From positions 8,033,501-8,097,500 of the forward strand of contig CAXIWW010000817.1 of the NCBI GenBank assembly GCA_964036315.1: a DNA stretch of 64,000 nucleotides, in the 5' to 3' direction. A model generated the notes under the pieces. It had not been told where the DNA came from, did not search any database, and saw only the letters and a program-made list of their open reading frames with translations. Shown piece by piece: positions 49,422-63,716 of this stretch. A program made the position numbers and the translations under genes. Position 1 is the first letter of the stretch, and the number at the start of each line of letters is the position of its first letter. The stretch comes from Acanthosepion esculentum. Its lineage: Eukaryota; Mollusca; Cephalopoda; Sepiida; Sepiidae.

Positions 49422-52400
49422 AAAACCTGAGATTGATTGTAAGTCTGTTTTAAAACAAAAGAGACAGGTGATGTCGTTTTGTAGTAGCCTGAGATTGCTT
49501 TTAAGGCCGTTTTCACAAAAGAGACAAGAGAAGTCGGCTCGTAGATGCCTGGGATTGCTTGTAAGGCAATTGGCACAAAAGAGCCAGGAGAATTCGGCTT
49601 GTAGTAGCCTGAGATTTCTTGTAAGGCAGTTGCCACAAATGAGCCAGGAGAAATCGGTTCGTAGCCGCCTGGGATTGCTTTTAAGGCAATTGGCACATTA
49701 AGTCAGGAGAATTGTACTAGCGACAGCTTGAGATTGCTTGTAAGGCAGTTGACACAAAAGAGCCAGGATATGTCGATTTGTAGCGATCTGAGATTGCTTG
49801 TAAGGCAGTTTCACAATAGAGCCAGGCGTATTCGGCTTGTAGCAGTCTGAGATTGCTTGTAAGGCAGTTTTTAAAAAAAGAGACAGGAGATGTCGTTTTG
49901 TAGCAGCCTGTGATTGCATTTAAAGCAGTTTTCACAAAAGAGACATGATAAGTAGGCTCGTAGACGCCTGATATTGCATGTAAGGCAGTTGCCACAAAAC
50001 TTGTAAGGCAATTTGCACAAAAGAGCCAGGAGAATTCGGCTTGCTGTAGACTGAGATTGCTTTTAAGGCAGTTATCACAATAGAACCAGGAGAATTTGGC
50101 TTGAAGCAGCCTGAGATTGCTTGTAAGGCAGTTACCACAAAAGAGCCAGGAGATATCGGCAAGTAGCCGCCTGGGATTGCTTTTAAGGCAATTGGCACAA
50201 AAAGTCAGGAGAACAGTGCTGGCGGCAGTCTGAGATTGCTTGTAAATCAGTTGTCACAAAAGAGACAGGAGATGTCTATTTGTAGTGGCCTGAGTTTGCT
50301 TGCAAACTGTTTCACAAAAGAGCCAGGCGTATTCGGCTTGTAGCAGCCTGAGATTGCTTGTAAGGCTATTACCACAAAAGAGCCAGGAGAAATCGGCACG
50401 TAGCCGCCTGGGATTTCTTTTAAAAGCAATTGGCACAAAAAGTCAGGAGAACTGTCCTGGCGGAAGACTGAGATTGCTTGTAAAGCAGTTGTCACAAAAG
50501 AGACAGGAGATGTCGATTTGTAGCGGCCTGATATTACTTGTAAGGCAGTTTTCACAAAAGAGACAAGTGAAGTCGGCTTGTAGCTGCCTGACATTGCTTG
50601 TAAGGCAGTTGTCACAAAAGCGCCAGGAGAATTCGGCTTGTAGCAGCCGGAGATTACTTGCAAGGCAGTTTTCACAAAAGAGCCAAGAGAAGTCGGCTCG
50701 TAGCAGCCTGATATTTATTGTAAGGCAGTTGTCATAAAAGCGCCAGGAGAATTCGGCTATTAGCAGCCTGAGATTTCTTGTAAGGCAGTTGCCACAAAAG
50801 CGCCAGGAGAAATCCGCTCGTAGCCGCTTGGGATTGCTTGTAAGGCAATTCGCACAAAAAGCCAGGAGAATTCATATTGCTGCAGCCTGAGAATGCTTGT
50901 AAGGCAGATGCCACAAATGATCCAGGAGAAATCGGTTCGTAGCAGCCTGGGATAGGTTGTAAGGCAGTTGTAACAAAAGAGCCAGTATATGTCGATTTGT
51001 AGCGGCCAATTCGGCTTGTAGCAGGCTGAGATTGCTTGTAAGGCAGTTTTCACAAAAGATACAAGAGATGTGGGTTTGTAGCAGCCTGAGATTGCTTGAA
51101 AGGCAGTTTTCACAAAATAGCCAAGAGAAGTCGGCTCGTAGCAGTCTGACATTGCTTGTAAGGCAGTTTTCACAAAAGAGCCAGGAGAATCCGGGTTGTT
51201 GCAGACTGAGATTGCTTGTAAGGCAGTTGCTGCAAAAGAGGCAGGAGAAATCGGCTTGTAGCAGCCTGAGATCCTTTGTAAGACAGTTTTCACAAATAGC
51301 CCGGAGAAGTCGGCCGATAGCAGCGGGAGATTGCTTGTTAGGGAGTTGTCAAAAAAGAGTCAGCAGGTGTAAGTTTGTAGAAGCCTGAGATTGCGTGTAA
51401 AGCAATTTTCACAAAAAGCCATGGGAAACGGGCTCGTAGCTGCGTGGAATTGCTTGTAATGAAATTGGCACAAAAATCAAAGAGAATTGGGCTTGCTGCT
51501 GTGATTGCATGTAAGGCAGTTGCTACAAAAGAGCCAGGCGTATTCGGCTTGTAGAAGCCTGAGATTGCTTGTAAGGCAGTTTTCACAAGAGAGCCAAGAG
51601 AAGTCGTCTCGGAGCAGCCTGACATTGCTTGTATGGCAGTTGTCATAAAAGAGCCAGGAGAATTCGGTTTGTAGCAGCCTGAGATTGCTTGTAAGGCAGT
51701 TACCTCAAACAGCCTGGAGAAGTGGGATTGCTGCAGCCTGAGATTGCTTTTCAGGCAGTTGTCACAATAGAGCCAGGATAATTCGGCTTGTAGCAGCTTG
51801 AGATTGCTTGTAAGGCTGTTACCACAAAACAGCCAGGAGAAATCGTCATGTAGCCGCGTGGGATTGCTTTTTTAAGGCAATTGGCACAAAAAGTAATTGG
51901 CCTAGCGGCAGCCTGATATTGCTTGTGAGACAGTTCGCACAAAAGAGACAGTAGATGTCGATTTGTAGCGGCCTGAGATTGCTTGCAAGGCAGTTTCACA
52001 AAAGAGACAGGAGATGTGGGTTTGTAGCAGCCTGAGATTGATTGTAAGGCAGTTTTCACAAAAGAGGCATGAGAAGTCGGCTCGTAGCATCCTGATTTTG
52101 CTTGTAAGGCAGTTGTCTCAAGAGAGCCAGGAGAATTCGGCTTGTAGCAGCCTGAGATTGCTTTTCAGGCAGTTGTCACAATAGAGCCAGGATAATTCGG
52201 CTTTTAGCAGCTTGAGATTGCTTGTAAGGCAGTTACCACAAAACAGCCAGGAGAAATCGTCACGTAGCCGCCTGGGATTGCTTTTTTAAGGCAATTGGCA
52301 CAAAAAGTAATTGGCCTAGCGGCAGCCTGATATGGCTTGTAAGACAGTTCGCACAAAAGAGACAGTAGATGTCGATTTGTAGCAGCCTGAGTTTGCTTGT

Positions 52401-54050
52401 AATACAGTTGCCACAAAAGAGCCAGGAGAAATCGGCTCGTTGGTGCCTGGGATTGCTTGTAAGCCAATTGGCACAAAAAGCCGAAAGAGTTGGGGTTGCT
52501 GCAGCCTGACATGGCTTGTAAGGCAGTTTTCACAAACGAACCAAGAAAAGTCTGCTCGTAGCAGCCTGAAATTGCTTGTAAGGCAGTTGCCAAAAAAGAG
52601 CCAGGACAAATCGGCTTGTAGCAGCCTGAGTTTGCTTGTAAGCCACTTGTCATCGAAGAGCCAGGCGTAGTCGGCCCGTAACATCCTGAGATTGCTTGTA
52701 AGGCAGTTCTCACAAAAGACCCAGGAGAATTCGTCTTGTAGAGGCCTGGTATTGCTTGTAAGGCAGTTGCCACAAAAGAGCCAGGTGAAATACGCTCGTA
52801 GCAGCCTGGGATTACTTGTAAGGCAATTGGCAAAAAAAGCAAGGAGAATTGGGCTTGCTGCAGCCTGAGATTGCTTGTAAGGCAGTTGCCACAAAAGAGA
52901 AAGGTGTAGTCAGCTTGTAGTAGCCTGAGATTTCTTGTAAGGCAGTTGTCACGAAAGAGCCAGGAGATCGATTTGTTGCGGCCGTAGATTGCTTGTAAGG
53001 CATTTGTCATAGAAGATCCAGGCATAGTCGGCTCGTAGCAGCCTGAGATTGCTTGGAAATAAGTTGGCACAAAAGAGGCAGGAGAAATCGGCTTGTAGCA
53101 GCCTGAGATCCTTTGTAAGACAGTTTTCACAAATAGCCCGGAGAAGTCGGCCGATAGCAGCGGGAGATTGCTTGTAAGGGAGTTGTAAAAAAAGAGTCAG
53201 CAGGTGTAAGTTTGTAGAAGCCTGAGATTGCGTGTAAAGCCAGGGTAAACGGGCTCGTAGCTGCGTGGAATTGCTTGTAATGAAATTGGCACAAAAATCC
53301 AAGAGAATTGGGCTTGCTGCTGTGATTGCATGTAAGGCAGTTGCTACAAAAGAGCCAGGCGTATTCGGCTTGTAGAAGCCTGAGATTGCTTGTAAGGCAG
53401 TTTACACAAGAGAGCCAAGAGAAGTCGGCTCGGAGCAGCCTGACATTGCTTGTAAGGCAGTTGTCACAAAAGAGCCAGTAGAATTCGTCTTGTAGCAGCC
53501 TGAGGTTGCTTGTAATGCAGTCGCCACAAAAGAGCCTTGAGAAATCGCCTCGTAGCAGCCTGGGATTATTTTGTAAGGCAATTGGCAAAAAAGACAGGAA
53601 CATTGGGCTTGCTGCAGCCTGACGTTGCTTGTAAGGCAGTTGTCACGAAAGAGCCAGGAGATCGATTTTTTAGCAGCCTGAGATTGCTTGTAATGCAGTT
53701 GTCTTAAAAGTGCCAGCAGGTGTAGGCTTGTAGAAGAATGAGATTGCTTGTAAGGCAATTTTCACAAATCTCCCAGGAGAACCGGCTCGTAGAATCCTAT
53801 GTTTGCGTGTAAGGCACTTTCCACAAAAAGCCAGGAGAAATGGGATCGTAGCAGCCTGAGATTGCTTGTAAGGCAGGTGTCACAAAAGAGCCAGGCGTAT
53901 TCGGATTGTAGCAGCCTGAGATTGATTTTGCGCAGTTTTCACAGAAGAGCCAGCAGGTGTGGGCTTGTATCAGCCTGAGATTGCTTGTAAGGCAGTTTTC
54001 ACAAAAGAGCCAGGAAATGCCGTTTTGTAGCAGCCTGAGATTGCTTGTAA
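49422..54050 (-). repeat. Sat-A array 7, minus orientation
   Basis: Direct copy of 18046-22436 plus an additional four-monomer, 238-bp segment at about 50213-50450. It ends in the same GATTGCTTGTAA to GGGATTTTTCATTTGG border with element D. Confidence 0.94.
50213..50450 (-). repeat. 238-bp Sat-A tetramer gained in copy 2
   Basis: The offset to copy 1 rises from 31376 to 31614 here. The inserted block contains the GTTTCACAAAAGAGCCAGGC, GCTATTACCACAAAAGAGCC, AAAAGCAATTGGCAC and GTTGTCACAAAAGAGACAG monomers, which is the same 4-monomer higher-order unit seen (inverted) at 4651-5125. Confidence 0.8.
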
Positions 54051-54508
54051 GGGATTTTTCATTTGGTCAATTTATGTAGATCAAATTGTGTGCAATTATT
54101 TGATTTGTCTATATTTACAGGGATTTTTCATTTGCTCAGATAGTAAAAATATTTCTTTTACTGGAAAAAGTTATAAACAAGTGAAATATGACAGATTTCC
54201 CAGTTTAGGGCCGCATGACAATTTCCGCAAATGAGCTAACACAATTCCCCATACCTTTGAATTTCAACTCGACTCTAATCAAGGTGTCGAAAAAACATTT
54301 GTAATTATGAATAAGACAAGATATTCCCGAAAATTGGACACCAATATTTTGTGGATTCTATAAAAAGGCAAAATTAGAATTGCAGTCTTATTGTGCACAC
54401 TGGAATTCGGACGCTGTAAATTGTCAGACGACATACCGCGCACCTGGTGAAAGATGTACTTGTTACTATCTGACCAAATGAAAAATCCCTGTATACATAG
54501 ACAAAGAG
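54051..54508 (+). mobile_element. Element D, copy 4 (duplicate of copy 1)
   Basis: Same element as 22437-22895, offset 31614, with the CAGGG-starting TIR at 54118 and its partner ending at 54491. I see no difference from copy 1, which indicates a recent common origin of the two 32-kb segments. It again lies between A- and C+. Confidence 0.7.
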
Positions 54509-57500
54509 ATCCGAATCAAGGCTGCTGGACGTAATGTATCATCTTACACAAGACGCTCAAATATGGACCGGAAGCCAACAGGTGGGAGGCCATGCTGCTA
54601 GACGTAGCCTAATATCTTACATTAGACACTCAAATATGGACCCGAAACCAACAGATCAGAGGCCATGTTGCTGGACGTAGTTTATCTTTTTACATTAGCC
54701 GCTCAAATATGCACAAGAAAGCAAGAGATCAGAAACAGGGCTGCTGGACGTAGTGTATCATGTTACACAAGACGCTCAAATATGGACCGGAACCCAACAG
54801 GTGGGAGGCCAGGCTGCTGGACGTAGTCTAAAATCTTACATTAGACGCTCAAATATGGACCGGAAACCAACAGATCAGAAGCCATGCTGTTTGACGTAGT
54901 TTATCTTTTTACATTAGACGCTCAAATATGCACCAGAAACCAACAGATCAGAATCATGGCTGCTGGACGTAGTGTATCATCTTACACAAGACGCTCAAAT
55001 ATGGACCGGAAGCCAACAGGTCAGAGGCAATGCTGCTGGACGTAGTCTAAAATCTTACATTAGACGCACAAATATGGACCGGAAACCAACAGATCAGAGG
55101 CCATGCTGCTGGGCGTAGTTTATCTTTTCACATTAGACGCTCAAATATGCACCAGAAACAAACAGATCAGAATCATGGCTGCTGGACGTACTGTATCATC
55201 TTACACAAGACGCTCAAATATGGACCGGAGGCCAACAGGTCAGAGGCCATTCTGCTGGACGTAGTCTAATATATTTCATTAGACGCTCAAATATGGACCG
55301 GAAATCAACGGATCAGAGGCCATGCTGCTGGACGTAGTTTATCTTTTTACATTAGACGCTAAAATATGCACCAGAAACCAACAGATCAGAATCATGGCTG
55401 CTGGACGTAGTGTATCATCTTACACAAGACGCTCAAATATGGACCGGAAGCCAACAGGTCAGTGACGATGCTGCTGGACGTAGTCTAAAATCTTACATTA
55501 GACGCTCAAATATGGACCGGAAACCAACAGATCAGAGGCCATGCTGCTGGTCGTAGTTTATCTTTTTACATTAGACGCTCAAATATGCACCAGAAACCAA
55601 GAGATCAGAAACAGGGCTGCTGGATGTAGTGTATCATCTTACACAAGACGCTCAAATATTGACCGGAAGCCAACAGGTCAGAGGCTATGCTGCTGGACGT
55701 AGTCTAAAATCTTACATTAGACGCTCAAATATGGACCGGAAACCAACAGATCAGAGGCCATGCTGCTGGACGTAGTTTATCTTTTTACATTAGACGCTCA
55801 AATATGCACCAGAAACCAACAGATCAGAACCATGGCTACTAGACGTAGTGTATCATCTTACACAAGACGCTCAGATATAGTCCGGAAGCCAACAGGTCAG
55901 AGGACATGCTGCTGGACGTAGTCTAAAATCTTACATTGGACGCTCAAATATGGTCGGGAAACCAACAGGTCAGAGGCCATGCTGCTGGACGTATTCTCAA
56001 ATCTTACATTAGACGCTCAAATATGGACCGGAAACCAACAGATCAGAGGCCATATTGCTGGGCGTAGTTTATCTTTTTACATTAATCGGTCAAATATGAA
56101 CGAGACACCAACAGATCAGAATCAGGGCTGCTGGACGTAGTATATCATCTTAAACAAGACGCTCAAATATGGAACGGAAGCCAACAGGTCAGAGGCCATG
56201 CTGCTGGACGTAGTTTATCTTTTAAAATTAGACGCTCAAATATGAACCAGGAAACAACAGATCAGAATCATGGCTGCTGGACGTAGTGTATCGTCTTACA
56301 CAAGACGATCAAATATGGACCGGAAGCTAACAGGTCAGAGGCCATGCTGCTGGACGAAGTCTAAAATCTTACATTAGACGCTCAAATATGGACCGGAAAC
56401 CAACAGATCAGAGGCCATGCTATTGGACGTAGTTTGTCTTTTTACATTAGACGCTCAGATATGCACCAGAAACCAAGATATCAGAAACAGGGCTGCTGGA
56501 CGTAGTGTATTATCTTACACAAGACGCTCAAATATGAACCGGAAGTCACCATGTCAGAGGCCATGCTGCTGGACGTAGTCTAAAATCTTACATTAGACGC
56601 TGAAATATGGACCGGAAACCAACAGATCAGAGGCCATGCTGCTGGTCGTAGTTTATCTTTTTACATTAGACGCTCAAATATGCACCAGAAACCAAGAGGT
56701 CACAATCATGGCTGCTGGACGTAGTGTATCATCTTATACAAGACGCTAATATATGGACCGGAAGCCAACAGATCAGAGGCCATGCTGCTGAGCGAAGTCT
56801 AAAATCTTACATTAGACGCTCAAATATGGACCCGAAACCAACAGATCAGAGGCCATGCTGCTGGACGTAGTTTATCTTTTTAAATTAGACGCTCAAAATA
56901 TGCACCAGAATCCAACAGATCAGAATCATGGCTGCTGGTCGTAGTGAAACATCTTACACAAGACGCTCAAATATGGCCCGGAAGCTAACAGGTCAGAGAC
57001 TATTGCTGCTGGACGTAGTCTAAAATCTTACATTAGACGCTCAAAGATGGACCGGAAACTAACAGATCAGAGGCCATGCTGCTGGACGTAGTTTATCTTT
57101 TTACATTAGAAGCTCAAATATGTACCAGAAACCAAGAGATCAGAATCATGGCTGCTGGACGTAGTTTATCACCTTACACAAGACGCTCAGATATGGACCG
57201 GAAGCGAACAGTTCAGAGGACATGCTGCTGGACGTAGTCTAAATTCTTACATTAGACGCTCACATATGGACCGGAAGCCAACAGATTAGCGGGCATGCTG
57301 CTGGACGTAGTCTAAAATCTTATATTAGACGCTCAAACATGGACCGGAAGCCAACAGGTCAGAAGCAATGCTGCTAGACGTAATCTAATATCCTACATTA
57401 GACTTTCAAATATGGACGGGAAACCAACTGATCAGAAGCCATGCTGCTGCACGTGGTTTATCTTTTTACATTAGACGCTCAAATATGCACCAGAAACCAA

Positions 57501-60500
57501 CAGATCAGAATCATGGCTGCTGGGCGTAGTGTATCATCTTACACAAGACGCTCAAATATGGACCGGAAGCAAACAGGTCAGAGGCCATGCTGCTGCATGT
57601 AGTCTGAAATCTTACATTAGACGCTCAAATATGGACAGGAAACCAACAGATCAGAGGCCATGCTGCTGGACATAGTTTATCTTTTTACATTAGACGCTCA
57701 AATATGCACCAGAAACCAAGATATCAGAAACAGGGCTGCTGGACGTAGTGTATTATCTTACACAAGACGCTCAAATATGAACCGGAAGCCAACAGGTCAA
57801 AGGCCATGCTGCTGGACGTAGTATAAAATCTTACATTAGACGCTCAAATATGGACCGGAAACCAACAGATCAGAGGCCATGCTGCTGGTCGTAGTTTATC
57901 TTTTTACATTAGACGCTCAAATATACACCAGAAACCAAGAGATCATAATCATGGCTGCTGGACGTAGTGTATCATCTTACACAAGGCGCTCAAATATTGA
58001 CCGGAAGCCAACAGGTCGGAGGCAATGCTGCTGAATGTCGTCTAAAATCTTACATTAGACGCTCAAATATGGACGGGAAACCAACAGATCAGGGGCCATG
58101 CTGCTGGACGTAGTTCATCTTTTTAAATTGGACGATCAACTTATGCACCAGAAACCAACAGATCAGAATCATGGCTGCTGGACGTAGTGTATCATCTTAC
58201 ACAAGACGCTAATATATGGACCGGAAGACATCAGATCAGAGGCCATGCTGCTGAGCGTAGTCTTAAATCTTACATTAGACGCTCAAATATGGACCGGAAA
58301 CCAACAGATCAGAGGCCATGCTGCTGGGCGTAGTTTATTATTTTAAATTAGACGCTCAAAATATGCACCAGAAACCAACAGATCAGAATCATGGCTGCTG
58401 GACGTAGTGTATCATCTTACACAAGACGCTCAAATATGGACCGGAAGCCAACAGGTCAGAGGCCATGCTGCTGGACGTAGTCTAAAATCTTACATTAGAC
58501 GCTCAAATATGGACCGGAAACCAACAGATCAGCGGCCATGCTGCTGGTCGTAGTTTATCTTTTTACATCAGACGCTCAAATATTCACCAGAAACCAACAG
58601 ATCAGATTCATGGCTGCTGGACGTAGTGTATCATCTTACACAAGACGCTCAAATATTGACGGGGAAGCCAACAGGTCACAGGCCATGCTGCTGGACGTAG
58701 TTTATATTTTTACATTAGACGCTCAAATATTCACCAGACACCAAGAGATCAGAAACAGGGCTGCTGGACGTAGTGTATCATCTCACACAAGACGCTCAAA
58801 TATGGAGCGGAAGACAACAGGTCAGAGGCCATGCTGCTGCATGTAGTCTAAAATCTTACATTAGACGCTCAAATATGGTCCGGAAACCAACTGATCAGAG
58901 GCCATGCTGCTGGACGTGGTTTATCACCTTGCACAAGACGCTCAAATATGGACCGGAAGCCAACAGGTCAGAGGCCATCCTGCTGGACGTAGTCTAAAAT
59001 CTTACATTAAACGCTCAAATATGGACCGGAAACCAACAGATCAGAGGCCATGCTGCTGGACGTAGTTTATCTTTTTACATTAGACGCTCAAATATGCACC
59101 AGAAACCAACAGCTCAGAATCATGGCTGCTGGGCGTAGTGTATCATCTTACACAAGACGCTCAAATATGGAACGGAAGCCAACAGGTCAGAGGCCATGCT
59201 GCTGGACGTAGTTTATCTTTTTACATTAGACGCTCAAATATTCACCAGACTCCAAGAGATCAGAAACAGGGCTGCTGGACGTAGTGTATCATCTTACACA
59301 AGACGCACAAATATGGACCGGACGCCAACAGGTCAGATGCCATGCTGCTGGACGTATTCTAAAACGTTACATTAGACGCTCAAATATGGACGGGAAACCA
59401 ACAGATCAGAGGCGAAGCTGCTGGACGTAGTTTACCTATTTACATTAGACGCTCAAATATGTACAGAAACCAATAGATCAGAATCATGTCTGCTGGACGT
59501 AGTGTATCATCTTACACAAGACGCTCAAATATGGACCGGAAGCCAACAGGTCAGATGCCATGCTGCTCGACGTAGTTTATATTTCTATATTAGATGCTCA
59601 AATATGCACCAGAAAGCAAGAGATCAGAAACAGGGCTGCTGGACGTAGTGTATCATCTTACACAAGACGCTCAAATATGGACCGGAAGCTAACAGGTCAG
59701 AAGCCATGCTGCTGGGCGTAGTCTAAAATCTTACATTAGACGCTCAAATATGCACCGGAAACCAACAGATCAGAGGCCATGCTGCCGGACGTAGTTTATA
59801 TTTTTACATTAGAAGCTCAAATATGTACCTGAAACCAACAGATCAGAATCATGGCTGCTGGACGTAGTGTATCATCTTACACAAGACGCTCAAATATGGA
59901 CCGGAAGCCAACAGATCACAGGCAATGCTGCTGCATGTAGTCTAAAATCTTACATTAGACGCTCAAATATGGACCGGAAACCAACAGATCAGAGGCCATG
60001 CTGCTGGACGTAGTTTATCTTTTTAAATTAGACGCTCAAATATGCACCAGATACCAACAGATCAGAAACAGGGCTGCTGGACGTAGTGTATCATCTTACA
60101 CAAGACGCTCAAATAAGGACCGGGAGCCAACAGGTCAGAGGCCATGCTGCTGGACGTAGTCTAAAATCTTACATTAGACGCACAAATATGGATGGGAAAC
60201 CAATAGATCAGATGCCATGCTGCTGGAGGTAGTTTATCTTTTTACATTAGAAGCTCAAATATGTACCAGAAACCAACAGATCAGAATCATGTCTGCTGGA
60301 CGTAGTGTATCACCTTACACAAGACGCTCAAATATGGACCGGAAGCCAACAGCTCAGAGACCATGCTGCTGGAGGGAGTCTAAAATCTTATATTAGACGC
60401 TCAAATATGGTCCGGAAACCAACAGATCAGAGGGTGTGCTGCTGGTCGTAGTTTACCTTTTTACATTAGACGCTCAAAATATGGACCGGAAACAAACAGA

Positions 60501-61212
60501 TCTGAGGCCATGCTGCTGGCCGTAGTTTATCTTTTTACATTAGACGCTCAAATATGCACCAGAAACCAACAGATCAGAATCATGGCTGCTGGACGTAGTG
60601 TATCATCTTACACAAAACGCTCAAATATGGACTGGAAACAAACAGATCTGAGGCCATGCTGCTGGACGTAGTTTATCTTTTTTCATTAGACGCTCAAATA
60701 TGCACGAGAAACCAAGAGATCAGAAACAGGGCTGCTGGACGTAGTGTATCATCTTACACAAGACGCTCAAATATGCACCAGAAACCAACAGATCAGAATC
60801 ATGGCTGGTGGACTTAGTGTATCATCTTAGACAAGACGCTCAAATATGGACCGGAAGACAACAGGTCAGAGGCCATGCTGCTGGATGTCATGTAATATCT
60901 TACATTAGGGGCTCAAATATAGACCGGAAGCCAACAGATCAGAGGCCATGCTGCTGGACGTAGTTTATCTTTTTACATCAGACGCTCAAATATGCACCAG
61001 AAACCAACAGAACAGAACCATGGCTGGTGGACTTAGTTTATCATCTTACACAAGACGCTCAAATTTGGACCGGAAGCCAACAGGTCAGAGGCCAACCTCC
61101 TGGACGTAGTTTATCTTTTTATATTAGACGCTCAAATATGCACCAGAAACCAAGATATCAGAAACAGGGCTGCTGGACGTAGTGTAAAATCTTATAGTAG
61201 CCGCTCAGTTCA
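54509..61212 (+). repeat. Sat-C array 3, plus orientation
   Basis: Direct copy of 22896-29160 with two additional 219-bp trimers at about 57685-58122, so 438 bp longer. The 73-bp monomers and three-type order are as in array 1. It ends at the same GCCGCTCAGTTCAGG strand switch. Confidence 0.95.
57685..58122 (+). repeat. 438-bp Sat-C expansion (two trimers)
   Basis: Between GCATGTAGTCTGAAATC (offset 31614) and TTAAATTGGACGATCAAC (offset 32052), copy 2 holds 438 extra bases, exactly 6 monomers or two 219-bp units. In copy 1 the flanking sequences are joined at about 26041-26071. Confidence 0.85.
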
Positions 61213-61380
61213 GGTCCATATTTGAGCGTCTAATGTAAGATTTTAGACTACGTCCAGCAGCATGGCCTCTGACCTCTTGGCTTCCGGTCCATACTTGAGT
61301 GTCTTATGCAAGATGATACACTTCGTCCAGCAGCCCTGTTTCTGATCTCTTCGTTTCTGGTGCATATTTGAGCGTCTAAT

Positions 61381-62548
61381 GTAAAAAGATAAACTACGTC
61401 AAGCAGCATAGCTTATGATCTGTTGGTTACCGGTCCATATTTGAGCGTCTTATGTAAGATTTTAGATTACGTCCAGCAGCATGGCCTCTGACCTGTTGGC
61501 TTCCGGTCCATATTTGAGCGTCTTGTGTAACATGATAAACTACTTGCAGCAGCACTGTTTCTGATCTGTTGGTTTCTGGTGCATATTTGAGCGTCTAATT
61601 TAAAAAGATAAACTACTTCCAGCAGCATGGCCTCTTATCTGTTGGTTTCCGGTCCATATTTGAGCGGCTACTGTAAGATTTTACATGACGTCCAGCAGCA
61701 TGGCCTCTCTCATGTTGGCTTCCGGTACATATTTTAGCCTCTGGTGTAAGATGATACAGTACGTACAGCAGCCATGATTCTGATCTGTTGGATTCTGGTG
61801 CATATTTGAGCGTCTAATGTAAAAACTTAAACTACGTCCAGCAGCATGGCCTTTGATCTGTTGGTTTCCGGTCCATATATGAGCGTCTAATGTAAGATTT
61901 TAGAGTTCGTCGAACAGCATGGCATCTGACCTGTTGGCTTCCGGTCCATATTTGAGCGTCTTGTGCAAGATGATACACTACGTCCAGCAGCCCTGTTTCT
62001 GATATCTTGGTTTCTGGTGCATATTTGAGCGTCTAATATAAGAAGATAAACTACGTCCAGCAGGTTGGCCTCTGACCTGTTGGCTTCCGGTCCATATTTG
62101 AGCGTCTTGTGTAAGATGATAAACTACGTCCAGCAGCCCTGTTTCTGATCTCTTGGTTTCTTGTGCATATTTGAGCGTCTAATATAAAAAGATAAACTAC
62201 GTCCTGCAGCATGGCCTCTGACCTGTTGGCTTCCGGACCATATTCGAGCGTCTTGTGTAAGATTATACTGTACGTCCAGCAGCCATGATTCTGATCTGTT
62301 GTTTTCTGGTGCATATTTGAGCGTCTAATGTAAAAAGATAAACTACGGCCAGCAGCATGGCCTCTGATCTGTTGGTTTCCGGTGCATATTTAAGCGTGTA
62401 ATGTAAGATTTTAGACTACGTCCTGCAGCATGGCCTCCGAACTGTTGGCTTCCGTTCCATATTTGAGCGTCTTGTGTAAGAAGATACACTACGTCCAGCA
62501 GCCATGATTCTGATCTGTTGGATTGTGGTGTATATTTGAGCGTCTAAT
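61381..62548 (-). repeat. 1168-bp tandem duplication in Sat-C, copy 1
   Basis: Sixteen 73-bp monomers (16 x 73 = 1168). They are followed immediately by a second copy at 62549-63716, recognisable by AAGCAGCATAGCTTATGATC at 61400 and 62568. Confidence 0.88.
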
Positions 62549-63716
62549 GTAAAAAGATAAACTACGTCAAGCAGCATAGCTTATGATCTGTTGGTTACCG
62601 GTCCATATTTGAGCGTCTTATGTAAGATTTTAGATTACGTCCAGCAGCATGGCCTCTGACCTGTTGGCTTCCGGTCCATATTTGAGCGTCTTGTGTAACA
62701 TGATAAACTACTTGCAGCAGCACTGTTTCTGATCTGTTGGTTTCTGGTGCATATTTGAGCGTCTAATTTAAAAAGATAAACTACTTCCAGCAGCATGGCC
62801 TCTTATCTGTTGGTTTCCGGTCCATATTTGAGCGGCTACTGTAAGATTTTACATGACGTCCAGCAGCATGGCCTCTCTCATGTTGGCTTCCGGTACATAT
62901 TTTAGCCTCTGGTGTAAGATGATACAGTACGTACAGCAGCCATGATTCTGATCTGTTGGATTCTGGTGCATATTTGAGCGTCTAATGTAAAAACTTAAAC
63001 TACGTCCAGCAGCATGGCCTTTGATCTGTTGGTTTCCGGTCCATATATGAGCGTCTAATGTAAGATTTTAGAGTTCGTCGAACAGCATGGCATCTGACCT
63101 GTTGGCTTCCGGTCCATATTTGAGCGTCTTGTGCAAGATGATACACTACGTCCAGCAGCCCTGTTTCTGATATCTTGGTTTCTGGTGCATATTTGAGCGT
63201 CTAATATAAGAAGATAAACTACGTCCAGCAGGTTGGCCTCTGACCTGTTGGCTTCCGGTCCATATTTGAGCGTCTTGTGTAAGATGATAAACTACGTCCA
63301 GCAGCCCTGTTTCTGATCTCTTGGTTTCTTGTGCATATTTGAGCGTCTAATATAAAAAGATAAACTACGTCCTGCAGCATGGCCTCTGACCTGTTGGCTT
63401 CCGGACCATATTCGAGCGTCTTGTGTAAGATTATACTGTACGTCCAGCAGCCATGATTCTGATCTGTTGTTTTCTGGTGCATATTTGAGCGTCTAATGTA
63501 AAAAGATAAACTACGGCCAGCAGCATGGCCTCTGATCTGTTGGTTTCCGGTGCATATTTAAGCGTGTAATGTAAGATTTTAGACTACGTCCTGCAGCATG
63601 GCCTCCGAACTGTTGGCTTCCGTTCCATATTTGAGCGTCTTGTGTAAGAAGATACACTACGTCCAGCAGCCATGATTCTGATCTGTTGGATTGTGGTGTA
63701 TATTTGAGCGTCTAAT
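62549..63716 (-). repeat. 1168-bp tandem duplication in Sat-C, copy 2
   Basis: Second copy of 61381-62548. Both copies share a TTAGATTACGTCC variant, where the 32-kb-distant relative (29412) has TTAGACTACGTCC. The tandem duplication is thus younger than the separation of the two large copies. Confidence 0.88.
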
